The notes below the pieces were generated by a model. It made no database searches. It saw only the letters and a program-made list of their open reading frames with translations, and was not told the origin of the DNA. This document shows positions 1 through 5,962 of a stretch of DNA of 9,318 nucleotides, in pieces; the first letter of the stretch is position 1, and the number at the start of each line of letters is the position of its first letter. The stretch is taken from the NCBI GenBank assembly GCA_031284085.1, contig JAITAM010000178.1, forward strand, positions 1-9,318, given 5' to 3'. This stretch comes from Spirochaetaceae bacterium (lineage in GTDB: Bacteria > Spirochaetota > Spirochaetia > Treponematales > Breznakiellaceae). The translations under genes and the position numbers were made by a program.

Positions 1-127
1 TCCACTCCGACCTAGAGTGAACCTCCACTCCGACCTAGAGTGAACCTCCACTCCGACTTAGAGTGAACTTCCACTCCGACTTAGAGTGAACCTCCACTCC
101 GACCTAGAGTGAACCTCCACTCCGACC
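1..127. repeat. 23-base tandem repeat array (5 full copies plus a partial copy)
   Basis: Five head-to-tail copies of a 23-base unit start at 1, 24, 47, 70 and 93, and a sixth is cut off after 12 bases (116-127). The unit begins TCCACTCCGACC and ends GAGTGAACC. Copies differ only by C/T changes at unit positions 12 and 23. Each unit contains the inverted repeat CACTC / GAGTG around a 7-base loop, so each could form a short hairpin. No spacers separate the copies, so this is a VNTR-type array and not CRISPR. Because 23 is not a multiple of three it would not encode a periodic peptide. The array reaches the window edge and its true copy number is unknown. Confidence 0.95.
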
Positions 128-130
128 AAA

Positions 131-146
131 AGGAGTCAGACCTCCT
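131..146 (-). terminator. weak terminator-like hairpin downstream of tatT
   Basis: AGGAG (131-135) and CTCCT (142-146) pair around a 6-base loop. Read on the minus strand the hairpin runs directly into TTTT, the order expected of an intrinsic terminator for transcription leaving tatT. The stem has only five pairs, so the call is tentative. Confidence 0.3.
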
Positions 147-158
147 GCCCGGCCTCTA

Positions 159-176
159 TCAGGCAAAAAGCCGTAC
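159..176 (-). repeat. dispersed repeat, left copy (3' flank of tatT)
   Basis: The 18-base string TCAGGCAAAAAGCCGTAC matches 5963-5979 except for one A in the A-run. On the minus strand both copies lie downstream of a gene end, and the similarity continues a few bases further (GATAGAGGC here, GAAAGAAGC there). Both copies also have a CTGTTTC-flanked hairpin at a similar distance on the gene side. It looks like one end of a short dispersed intergenic element. The inner GGC/GCC pairing is too short to be a convincing terminator alone. Confidence 0.6.
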
Positions 177-197
177 ACCTCTCCCGTTACAGCAACC

Positions 198-239
198 TTT
201 GAAACAGCCTGTGGCTGCTTTGAAACAGCCTGTGGCTGC
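198..239 (-). repeat. two perfect 21-base tandem hairpin units, possible tandem terminators of tatT
   Basis: Two identical 21-base units occupy 198-218 and 219-239, each starting TTTGAAACAG. In each, CAGCC and GGCTG pair around TGT (205-217 and 226-238). Read on the minus strand, each G+C-rich five-pair stem is followed by TTTC, so transcription leaving tatT (stop at 245-247) meets two terminator-like hairpins in series six bases after the stop. The T-tracts are short, so termination is an inference; the duplication itself is plain. Confidence 0.7.
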
Positions 240-244
240 GGCCG

Positions 245-1198
245 TTATTCGAATTCACTCCAGTCAAAATCTTCCATGCCGCTATCATCTATAAAATAAA
301 AATACCGCGGCGCATTATTGAGTAAATACCGTGCCTTGCGCTGATTGATAATATTGGTTAACCGATTCGATTCATCAGCATTGGGATCAATCGCCAAAGC
401 TTTCTCTAATTGTACGGTGAAGGTCTCGTAGTCTTGAGCAGGAATACACAGAGATTCGGCATACGTAACATAAGGTCCTGCCAAAAGCCCTTCGGATTTC
501 TTTAGGGATATATCAAAATGTTTCTGCGCACGCTCTTTGTCCCCGCCATTGGTCTCAGGTAAAGCCGCATATAAAAGAACATAAAGATCGTCAATCGCTC
601 CCTTGTTAAAATCCGGGTCTAAACTATACGCCCGATCCACCATCTTTAGACAATCGGATAACCGTATCATAAACTCAGGGTCCATAACATTAAACGAATA
701 GGCCGATAAGGTCCCGGCTGCCGCCCAATAAAGCAAGCCGACATCCTCTTTTTTGGTCTTGGCAAGCATTGCCTCCAGACTTTCCCCGCGGGCTTCACTA
801 AAACCGGGATACTTTTTATCAAGCCCTGAGTATAAAATAGCCGTGCCGCGAAGATACAAGCGTTTCGCCCGATCGTAGGCCTGTTGTTGCTCCTCTTGTT
901 GGGCAGCATCCAGCATTTTAGCCGGCCCTTGTATAAAAGCATTGGCATACATAACAAAAAGAGAACCGGTAGTAAGAATAAGTCCTTGATGATTCGGGTT
1001 TTGCGCCAAAAGCGTTTCATACAGCTTTATTGCAAAGGGAATGGCGTCAGCAACTAATTCAGGATCGTCATCCCCAGTGAAAGTCGTGGAATTACCGTCT
1101 CCGGTAAGAGCATCGGATATGGCGCCTATAGCCATTTTATTGATTGAACAAGAACATAAGACTGTCAGTCCCATAATCGCCGCACACAGCTTTTTCAC
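245..1198 (-). CDS. tatT: TatT-like TPR lipoprotein (TRAP transporter-associated T component)
   Basis: A 317-residue protein resembling TatT (T. pallidum Tp0956), a lipid-anchored periplasmic TPR protein that forms a trimer and partners the TRAP-type ligand-binding protein TatP. The start is taken as GTG at 1198: GAGGGG (1206-1211) lies 7 bases upstream and a promoter lies just beyond, whereas the longer ATG frame from 1282 would run through that promoter and carry an unlikely leader. Residues 1-17 form a lipoprotein signal (basic KK, hydrophobic core, lipobox LCSC with Cys17). The remainder is almost wholly helical with TPR-like pairs, for example the stretch around LEKALAIDPNADESNRL near the C-terminus. 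In T. pallidum tatP follows tatT; here only repeats are visible downstream before the window ends. Family assignment is by recognition of the sequence, without alignment. Confidence 0.85.
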   Translation of the reverse strand: MKKLCAAIMGLTVLCSCSINKMAIGAISDALTGDGNSTTFTGDDDPELVADAIPFAIKLYETLLAQNPNHQGLILTTGSLFVMYANAFIQGPAKMLDAAQQEEQQQAYDRAKRLYLRGTAILYSGLDKKYPGFSEARGESLEAMLAKTKKEDVGLLYWAAAGTLSAYSFNVMDPEFMIRLSDCLKMVDRAYSLDPDFNKGAIDDLYVLLYAALPETNGGDKERAQKHFDISLKKSEGLLAGPYVTYAESLCIPAQDYETFTVQLEKALAIDPNADESNRLTNIINQRKARYLLNNAPRYFYFIDDSGMEDFDWSEFE

Positions 1199-1213
1199 AA
1201 GAATACCCCTCTG

Positions 1214-1228
1214 ATCTTTTCTAAAGAT
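1214..1228. promoter_or_regulatory. inverted repeat in the tatT leader, possible operator
   Basis: ATCTTT (1214-1219) and AAAGAT (1223-1228) form a perfect inverted repeat around TCT. It lies just downstream of the predicted tatT -10 box (1231-1236), over the expected transcription start, and just upstream of the ribosome binding site at 1206-1211. A repressor site or a small leader hairpin are both possible. It is short and A+T-rich, so chance is not excluded. Confidence 0.35.
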
Positions 1229-1230
1229 AG

Positions 1231-1258
1231 AGTATACACCTTTTTGGGGAAAATACAA
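1231..1258 (-). promoter_or_regulatory. predicted sigma70-type promoter of tatT
   Basis: On the minus strand a -10 box TATACT (1231-1236, five of six consensus bases) lies 16 bases downstream of a weaker -35 element TTGTAT (1253-1258). Transcription would start near 1224-1226, leaving a leader of about 26 bases before the GTG start, which fits the ribosome binding site at 1206-1211. Confidence 0.5.
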
Positions 1259-1320
1259 GAGAAAAATCGACAGACCTGCCATTTATACCAATTAGGCCGA
1301 AAATACTATATAAAAATAGT

Positions 1321-1347
1321 AAAATTTTGAATTTCTATCAGAATTTT
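1321..1347 (+). promoter_or_regulatory. A+T-rich inverted repeat upstream of the P-loop/Asp23 gene
   Basis: AAAATTTTGA (1321-1330) and TCAGAATTTT (1338-1347) can form a ten-pair stem with one G-U wobble and a 7-base loop. It sits in the divergent gap, about 40 bases before the start of the rightward gene. A second, weaker inverted repeat TACTAT/ATAGTA lies at 1304-1321. No convincing -35/-10 pair was found for the rightward gene, although TATAAA at 1309-1314 could be a -10 box. An operator or leader hairpin is possible; low complexity limits confidence. Confidence 0.35.
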
Positions 1348-1386
1348 AGATGTTTTTGCGTTACCATATAGAGGAGTATGGCATTT

Positions 1387-2226
1387 ATGTTTAATAAGAT
1401 CAAAATCTATGCTCTTGTCGGTGAAAGCGGTACTGGCAAAAGCTTTAGGGCGAAGTTTGTGGCTCAGAAGTACCATGTTGATTTTATCATTGATGATGGG
1501 CTTTTAATTCGGGACAACCATATTGTAGCCGGACATTCTGCTAAGATGGAATCGAGTTTCATGGGAGCAGTCAAAACCGCGCTTTTTGATGAAAAAAGCC
1601 AGCGGGATGAAGTTGCCAAGAAATTTCAGGGACACAAGCCTAAAAGGGTACTGATTTTGGGAACTTCAGAAAAGATGGTCAATAAGATCGCCGCCCGACT
1701 TCAATTACCTATTCCGTGTAAAATTATCAGGATTGAAGATATAGCTTCACAAGCTGATATTGAAAAAGCGGTGCGAACACGCCGAGTTGAAGGGAAACAT
1801 GTTATTCCGGTTCCGAGCATGGAGATAAAAAAAGCCTATCCTAATATTTTTTATGATGCCGTTCAGATATTCAACCGGTATAAAGCGCCTGCGGCGCTTG
1901 GACCTTTGCCCATAGTTCATGAAAAGTCGGTGGTGCGTCCTGAGTATTCCAAACGGACTAAAATAGCCATATCGGAGCAGGCTTTAAGCTTGATGGTTAA
2001 ACAGTGTGTTGATGAGTATGATTCAAGCATTAAAATAAAGCGGATTGTCATCAAGGATGACGACATGGGCTACCGTATCGTGATTACGGTTGATGTGCCG
2101 TTTGGGACTTCGCTGGGCGGAACGCTATATGAAACGCAACAGTATATTATTGATAACATAGAGCGGTACACAGGCATTCTCATAGAAACGATAAATATCA
2201 TTATCGACAAAATCTCAGACGGCTAA
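1387..2226 (+). CDS. P-loop NTP-binding protein with C-terminal Asp23/Gls24-like domain
   Basis: A 279-residue protein with no signal peptide, so probably cytoplasmic. Residues 12-19, GESGTGKS, are a canonical Walker A motif directly after a hydrophobic strand (KIYALV). A second strand, KRVLILGTS (86-94), fits a Rossmann-like core, but no obvious Walker B Asp was seen. Roughly residues 190-276 resemble the Asp23/Gls24 (YloU-like) fold: ISEQAL at the start, then strands KIKRIVIKDDDMGYRIVITV, and the closing YTGILIETINIIIDKI typical of that family. The start is chosen as ATG 1387 because GAGGAG (1371-1376) is 10 bases away; ATG 1378, three codons earlier, is only 1 base from it and too close for normal initiation. 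The gene diverges from tatT. Function is unknown. The P-loop is certain; the Asp23 resemblance is judged by eye. Confidence 0.8.
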   Translation: MFNKIKIYALVGESGTGKSFRAKFVAQKYHVDFIIDDGLLIRDNHIVAGHSAKMESSFMGAVKTALFDEKSQRDEVAKKFQGHKPKRVLILGTSEKMVNKIAARLQLPIPCKIIRIEDIASQADIEKAVRTRRVEGKHVIPVPSMEIKKAYPNIFYDAVQIFNRYKAPAALGPLPIVHEKSVVRPEYSKRTKIAISEQALSLMVKQCVDEYDSSIKIKRIVIKDDDMGYRIVITVDVPFGTSLGGTLYETQQYIIDNIERYTGILIETINIIIDKISDG

Positions 2227-2247
2227 AGAAAAAAAGTAAAATCTTTA

Positions 2248-2277
2248 TTGACAACATAGAGTAGTCACTGGTATATT
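2248..2277 (+). promoter_or_regulatory. strong predicted sigma70-type promoter upstream of the TPR gene
   Basis: A perfect -35 box TTGACA (2248-2253) is followed after 18 bases by TATATT (2272-2277), five of six matches to the -10 consensus. Transcription would start near 2284, giving a leader of about 50 bases that contains the hairpin at 2294-2323. It starts 22 bases after the stop of the upstream gene, so the TPR gene probably has its own start of transcription. Confidence 0.7.
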
Positions 2278-2293
2278 CCTAGTTAAAGAAAAA

Positions 2294-2323
2294 TTAGTTA
2301 TCGGCGTGTTTTTCGGTAACTAA
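2294..2323 (+). promoter_or_regulatory. leader hairpin abutting the Shine-Dalgarno of the TPR gene
   Basis: TTAGTTATCG (2294-2303) pairs with CGGTAACTAA (2314-2323) over ten positions with a single U-G wobble, around a 10-base loop. The 3' arm ends directly at the ribosome binding site AAGGAG (2323-2328), 6 bases before ATG 2335. It lies wholly within the predicted leader. It may stabilise the mRNA or tune access of ribosomes; no known riboswitch was recognised and the stem is too small for one. Confidence 0.5.
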
Positions 2324-2334
2324 AGGAGAATCAC

Positions 2335-3645
2335 ATGAAAAGCATGAATTTTTTTGCTGTAGTTCTGATAATACTGGTAGGCTTCTCTGCGCAAGCGCAG
2401 CAGACTGACAAAGAAACTACGGCGCCGAATACCGAAAAATCGGTAACTTTAACTGTTGTACCGGCTACACCAGCGACACCGTCTCTAGCGGAACCCGTAA
2501 TTCCAGTTCTTACAAAGGCTCAAACGGAGAGTCGAAAAATCTATACGGTGATATCTGATCACTATCACGTTGAGTCATACATAAGCCAAGACGATGCCAA
2601 TCTTTTATCGCAAGAATTAGAGAGCCGTTTTGCTGTGTATAATCAACTATTCCGGTTTGTTCCTAATGGAACAAAAACAACACTGCGTGTAACCGCCTTT
2701 GATAGCAAAGAGGCTTATGATAGCTATATTTCAGCTAAATTAACCGGTTCACATCCTGATGGAGCAGTGTACCTTCACTACAATCAGGAAAATTTGCGCG
2801 AATTGCTTATAAACCGCAATACTGAGGCTGAGGCGCTTTTATTGCCTAACCAAGCTTTTATACAGTACCTCAGGGCATTTGTTTCCTACCCGCCAACGTG
2901 GTTCAACAAAGGTTTTACCTTGTATTATTATACTTTGAACTATGATCCGGTGCGTGCAGCTAGCGACACAAGCACTCCAGGCCCGCTGGTTTTCGAGGAA
3001 AATCTAACGTTACTTGAATCGGTGCGTGGTATGGTCAATTCTATGCCTTCATTGAAGACGCTTTTTCTTGACGGCTCTCCTTCAGCAGAACTGTCGTGGG
3101 CATTGATCTCTTTTTTCCTAAAAAGTGGTAATGCCGATTATCTAAGAACATTAACTGAATGTTTTATGATACTAAATAAGACTGCAAGCACGCAGGAAAA
3201 TACTGAGAAAGTGCTGGAACGTATGGTACAATACACTGATTGGGACGCATTTGAACGGGACTTTAAGGTGTACATCAATTCACGGAAAACGTTTAATGAA
3301 TTGATAGCTGAGGGGCTTGTGGCTTATGGCGAACAAGATTTAATACGGGCAAAGAATGCTTTTGCGGCTGCTCGTGATCAGCAACCTGCGCACTATGTTC
3401 CTTACTATTACTTGGGACTTTTGGCTTATGATGCCAAAGAATTTGATACGGCACGGGATTATTATGAAACCAGCCTCAATAAAAGTGGCGGTACTGATAC
3501 GGCAATGATTGCTTTGGCGCTTGGTTTTAATATGGCGGCTGCCGGCCACAACTCGGAAGCCATTGCATGGCTGCAAAAAGCAGCCGCCATCGATCCGGAT
3601 AACTATACGATGCGGGTCAATGATCTTATTAGACGGTTGCAATAG
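2335..3645 (+). CDS. Exported TPR protein with degenerate peptidase MA-like domain
   Basis: A 436-residue exported protein. Residues 1-21 form a signal peptide ending in AQA before QQTD, with no lipobox Cys, followed by a Thr/Pro-rich linker (about 25-58). Residues 60-315 have the layout of peptidase MA-like (DUF1570-type) gluzincins: a helix where HExxH would lie, then PPTWFNKGFTLYY (186-198) matching the usual P-x-W-x-x-E-G-x-A-x-Y, then a helical tail with SWALISFFL and YTDWDAFERDFKVYI. The HExxH position reads NQAFI (172-176) and the expected Glu is Lys192, so it is probably catalytically dead. Residues 320-436 hold about three TPR units (YGEQDLIRAKNAFAAARDQQP; AYDAKEFDTARDYYETSL; AAGHNSEAIAWLQKAAAIDP). 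This suggests a periplasmic binding or scaffold role. The start is ATG 2335, with AAGGAG 6 bases upstream. It may be the counterpart of T. pallidum TP0954, from memory only. Confidence 0.8.
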   Translation: MKSMNFFAVVLIILVGFSAQAQQTDKETTAPNTEKSVTLTVVPATPATPSLAEPVIPVLTKAQTESRKIYTVISDHYHVESYISQDDANLLSQELESRFAVYNQLFRFVPNGTKTTLRVTAFDSKEAYDSYISAKLTGSHPDGAVYLHYNQENLRELLINRNTEAEALLLPNQAFIQYLRAFVSYPPTWFNKGFTLYYYTLNYDPVRAASDTSTPGPLVFEENLTLLESVRGMVNSMPSLKTLFLDGSPSAELSWALISFFLKSGNADYLRTLTECFMILNKTASTQENTEKVLERMVQYTDWDAFERDFKVYINSRKTFNELIAEGLVAYGEQDLIRAKNAFAAARDQQPAHYVPYYYLGLLAYDAKEFDTARDYYETSLNKSGGTDTAMIALALGFNMAAAGHNSEAIAWLQKAAAIDPDNYTMRVNDLIRRLQ

Positions 3646-3663
3646 TAAGTACCGGTAGTCTAG

Positions 3664-3702
3664 GAGCTGTTTTAGCGGGTGTATGAACCGGCAAGACAGC
3701 TC
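3664..3702. repeat. inverted repeat in the TPR/AIM24 intergenic gap
   Basis: GAGCTGT (3664-3670) and ACAGCTC (3696-3702) form a seven-pair stem enclosing 25 bases. No T-run follows. It stands two bases before the 16-base palindrome at 3705-3720, so the 135-base gap is strongly structured. It could be part of a terminator or mRNA-stabilising structure for the upstream TPR gene. Confidence 0.4.
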
Positions 3703-3704
3703 TT

Positions 3705-3720
3705 GTTCCGGCGCCGGAAC
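3705..3720. promoter_or_regulatory. perfect 16-base palindrome, possible operator or hairpin
   Basis: GTTCCGGCGCCGGAAC is a perfect palindrome, with eight complementary positions and no loop. It is G+C-rich inside a gap that is otherwise A+T-rich next to the gene at 3781, and sits 60 bases before that start. A dimeric transcription factor site is one reading; a hairpin at the 3' end of the upstream transcript is another. The T-run (3732-3736) is 11 bases away, too far for a standard terminator. Confidence 0.45.
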
Positions 3721-3780
3721 TAGGCTGGATATTTTTGAAAAAGCGTAGTACTATTTGTTCATAAGAAGGAGGGTATTATT

Positions 3781-4455
3781 ATGAAATACCAAATTGAAGG
3801 AACCCCATTTCCGGTGCTAATTTGCACTCTTGATGCCGGAGAAACTGTTGTTTGTGAAACTGGGGCAATGTTATGGATGTCTTCAAATATGAAGATGAAT
3901 ACCGGTAGCGGAGGAGGTATTGGAAAGATCTTTAGCCGGGCGGTTAGCGGCGAGGCTTTGTTCCAAAGCTCTTACACGGCAGAAGGTGGAGAAGGATTGA
4001 TAGCCTTTGGAGTCAACAACCCGGGCGAAATTATTCCTGTTGAGATAAACGCAAACCACAGTATCATTGCACAAAAAGGCGCTTTTCTAGCTTCAGAAGA
4101 GACTATTAATTCTGGAATAACCTTTCAGAAAAAACTTGGCGCCGGCTTTTTCGGTGGGGAAGGCTTTATTCTTCAAAAATTTACCGGAAAAGGTTATGTA
4201 TTTTTGACTATTGACGGGGGCGTGATCAATTATGATCTTGAACCCGGCGAGCAGCTCATCATAGACACCGGTGCTTTTGCATTTGCTGAAGAAACGATAC
4301 AAGTCGATGTCCAGGTGGTTAAAGGTTTAGGCAATATTATTGCAGGCGGCGAAGGTATATTTAATACAACGCTTGTAGGTCCCGGAAAAGTGTGGCTTCA
4401 GACTATGCCTATGTCTACTATAGTGCAAGCTATTACTAAGTTTCTGCCTAAATAA
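3781..4455 (+). CDS. AIM24 / TIGR00266 family protein
   Basis: A 224-residue protein recognised as the bacterial AIM24 (TIGR00266) family, a beta-rich fold related to TRAP-like trimeric beta barrels. Its molecular role in bacteria is unknown; yeast Aim24 is mitochondrial. Family hallmarks are ETGAMLWMS (26-34), the Gly-rich run GSGGGIGKIFSRAVSGEALF (42-61), GGEGLIAFG (69-77) and GFFGGEGFILQKFTGKG (122-138). The length is normal for the family. There is no signal peptide or membrane helix, so it is probably cytoplasmic. The start is well supported: AAGGAGG (3766-3772) lies 8 bases before the ATG. It lies between an exported TPR gene 135 bases upstream and a lipoprotein gene 81 bases downstream, all in one direction. 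Confidence 0.92.
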   Translation: MKYQIEGTPFPVLICTLDAGETVVCETGAMLWMSSNMKMNTGSGGGIGKIFSRAVSGEALFQSSYTAEGGEGLIAFGVNNPGEIIPVEINANHSIIAQKGAFLASEETINSGITFQKKLGAGFFGGEGFILQKFTGKGYVFLTIDGGVINYDLEPGEQLIIDTGAFAFAEETIQVDVQVVKGLGNIIAGGEGIFNTTLVGPGKVWLQTMPMSTIVQAITKFLPK

Positions 4456-4474
4456 TCAATCTATCCTGTCCTTA

Positions 4475-4503
4475 TTAATGACCGGATTTTATACCACTAT
4501 AAG
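4475..4503 (+). promoter_or_regulatory. weak candidate promoter for the CsgG/LpoB-like lipoprotein gene
   Basis: TATAAG (4498-4503) resembles a -10 box, and a poor -35 element TTAATG stands 17 bases upstream (4475-4480). A second -10-like string, TATAAC (4512-4517), lacks a -35 partner. The 81-base gap is also short enough for readthrough from the AIM24 gene, so this promoter may not be needed. Confidence 0.25.
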
Positions 4504-4536
4504 GCGGAGTTTATAACAATCTTGGGAGAGAGAAAT

Positions 4537-5859
4537 ATGAAAATTCGTTTTTACTGCGCCGGACTAGTGGTATTGATCGGTATTATAAGCCTTTCGTGCG
4601 CTACTTCTATTCCTATTCAAGTTACCAAAGCCCCTACAATGGATACTGCCGGTATCAGCCGGCTTGCGGTAATGCCTTTTGCTACAAGTGATGCCTCGAT
4701 TTTACAGGCGCAAACCGCTCAGACATTAACCGTATACAGTGAACGGCAAATCCTTGATACAAAAAGATTCACTTTAGTTGATTCCAATCAAATCGCACGC
4801 CTGCAAAATTCAGGCGACTCACTTACTGCTATCGTGGATGCTCTGTTTTCAGGCGGCATCATAAACTTAACAATTGCTGACAGGAGGTATGAAGAAGAGC
4901 GCTATGATTACAAAACCGAGACCGTTAAGAAAATAACGATGTATGAGCGGACTGTAAGGCTTGAGTATTCGTACCAGCTCATGCGAACACGGGACAACAG
5001 CATCATTGATAAAATCATCAAATCAGGAGAGGCAAAGGATACCGCTGCCGATTCAGGGAAGCTGAAAACGCCCTATGCTTTGGCGCAGGAGATTATCGAT
5101 AAAACCTTAGGCTACCTTGCACGGGATTTGGCGCCGTGGGTTACCATAGAAAGGGTAGAACTTGCCTCCGATACTTCTGAGGCAAGCATCAAAGAAGCGA
5201 TGAAAGAGGCGGAACGATTGGTAAAGGCGGGTAATTATCAACGTGCGCTTAGTGCGTATAACACGATATACACTCGAAACAGCAATTTCGCAGCCGGCTA
5301 CAATGCCGCCATTCTTATCGGTGCGATGGGTGATCTTGATGAGGCTATTGAGCGTATGCAGGAGCTTGCGGATACAACCGGTAATCCGAAAGCCTTATCT
5401 GAGCTTGCCCATCTTATACAGGTGCGTGCGGAGAGCCGTGCTGTTAAAGAAAACTACGCGGGAGCGAGGGAAAGTTTGACCGATAGCGCTATTAAGCAGG
5501 CAGCGGAAGGTATTGTTCAAAGTCTCAAGTCCACTGCAACCATTGCGATTATGAATGTTTCAGAGACAGAACAGGAGTTTGTGGATGGTATTATTGATGA
5601 TATAACAACACTGATTATCAGCAGTAAAACCATTACTGTTGTAGAGCGCCAAAACCACAATCTTATAGAAGCAGAACAACAATTCCAAATGTCTGGTTTT
5701 GTTGCCGATGACTCGGCTTTGTCTATCGGGCATGAACTTGGCGTGTCGGTTATTATTACCTGTGCAATTACCGGAACTAGTTCTATGCGCCGCCTGGTGA
5801 TAAAAGCCATTGATGTAGAAACTGCTGAAATTGTCTATCAAGTCTCCCCAGAGATATAG
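4537..5859 (+). CDS. Lipoprotein with CsgG/LpoB-like modules flanking TPR-like helices
   Basis: A 440-residue predicted lipoprotein. The hydrophobic signal (about 5-20) ends in SLSC with Cys21, a relaxed spirochaetal lipobox. Residues 40-200 resemble CsgG/LpoB proteins (SRLAVMPFAT, then FTLVDSNQIARL). Residues 218-290 are TPR-like (ERLVKAGNYQRALSAYNTIY; MGDLDEAIERMQEL). Residues 332-436 form a second, clearer module: TIAIMNVS, ITVVERQNHNLIEAEQQFQM, SGFVADDSALSIGHELGVSV, then VIKAIDVETAEIVY. Such proteins assemble at the envelope, as in CsgG secretion pores or LpoB activation of penicillin-binding proteins; nothing here shows which applies. The start is ATG 4537, with GGGAG (4524-4528) 8 bases upstream. 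An in-frame TTG at 4522 lies just before the Shine-Dalgarno, so it was rejected. It is the last gene of the rightward set and faces the spsF-like gene. Confidence 0.85.
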   Translation: MKIRFYCAGLVVLIGIISLSCATSIPIQVTKAPTMDTAGISRLAVMPFATSDASILQAQTAQTLTVYSERQILDTKRFTLVDSNQIARLQNSGDSLTAIVDALFSGGIINLTIADRRYEEERYDYKTETVKKITMYERTVRLEYSYQLMRTRDNSIIDKIIKSGEAKDTAADSGKLKTPYALAQEIIDKTLGYLARDLAPWVTIERVELASDTSEASIKEAMKEAERLVKAGNYQRALSAYNTIYTRNSNFAAGYNAAILIGAMGDLDEAIERMQELADTTGNPKALSELAHLIQVRAESRAVKENYAGARESLTDSAIKQAAEGIVQSLKSTATIAIMNVSETEQEFVDGIIDDITTLIISSKTITVVERQNHNLIEAEQQFQMSGFVADDSALSIGHELGVSVIITCAITGTSSMRRLVIKAIDVETAEIVYQVSPEI

Positions 5860-5881
5860 GCTTTGGAGGATGCTCTTGCGC

Positions 5882-5898
5882 TGCCTTAGGGCAATTTT
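5882..5898 (+). terminator. weak terminator-like hairpin after the CsgG/LpoB-like gene
   Basis: TGCC (5882-5885) and GGCA (5890-5893) pair around TTAG and are followed by ATTTT. The four-pair stem is marginal, but it lies 23 bases past the stop. The rest of the 146-base convergent gap (5860-6005) holds the right copy of the dispersed repeat and no gene. Confidence 0.25.
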
Positions 5899-5962
5899 GG
5901 AAAAACTCACTGAGATTTAAGGAAAGACTCTCGTAATTATAGTATCTTTTCGCTTGCTTCTT

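Noticed and set aside
1..127. CRISPR array
   Set aside because: The 23-base units are directly adjacent with no variable spacers, and no cas gene is present.
109..294. Small plus-strand reading frame over the repeats
   Set aside because: It is made of repeat sequence, runs into the 3' end of tatT on the other strand, and has no ribosome binding site.
667..1020. Minus-strand 117-residue reading frame inside tatT
   Set aside because: It is a shadow frame with Arg/Lys/Trp-rich low-quality sequence and is fully covered by a well-supported gene.
1199..1282. Longer tatT start at ATG 1282
   Set aside because: It would contain the predicted promoter and Shine-Dalgarno and place 28 extra residues before a good lipoprotein signal.
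4522..4536. TTG start for the CsgG/LpoB-like lipoprotein
   Set aside because: TTG 4522 lies just before the Shine-Dalgarno that serves ATG 4537 and would add residues before the signal peptide.
5243..5910. Short frames on both strands within the CsgG/LpoB-like gene
   Set aside because: They overlap a gene with continuous domain signal and show no ribosome binding site or recognisable family.
5934..5948. Minus-strand TATAAT as a promoter
   Set aside because: No -35 element lies at the right distance and transcription would run antisense into the convergent gene end.
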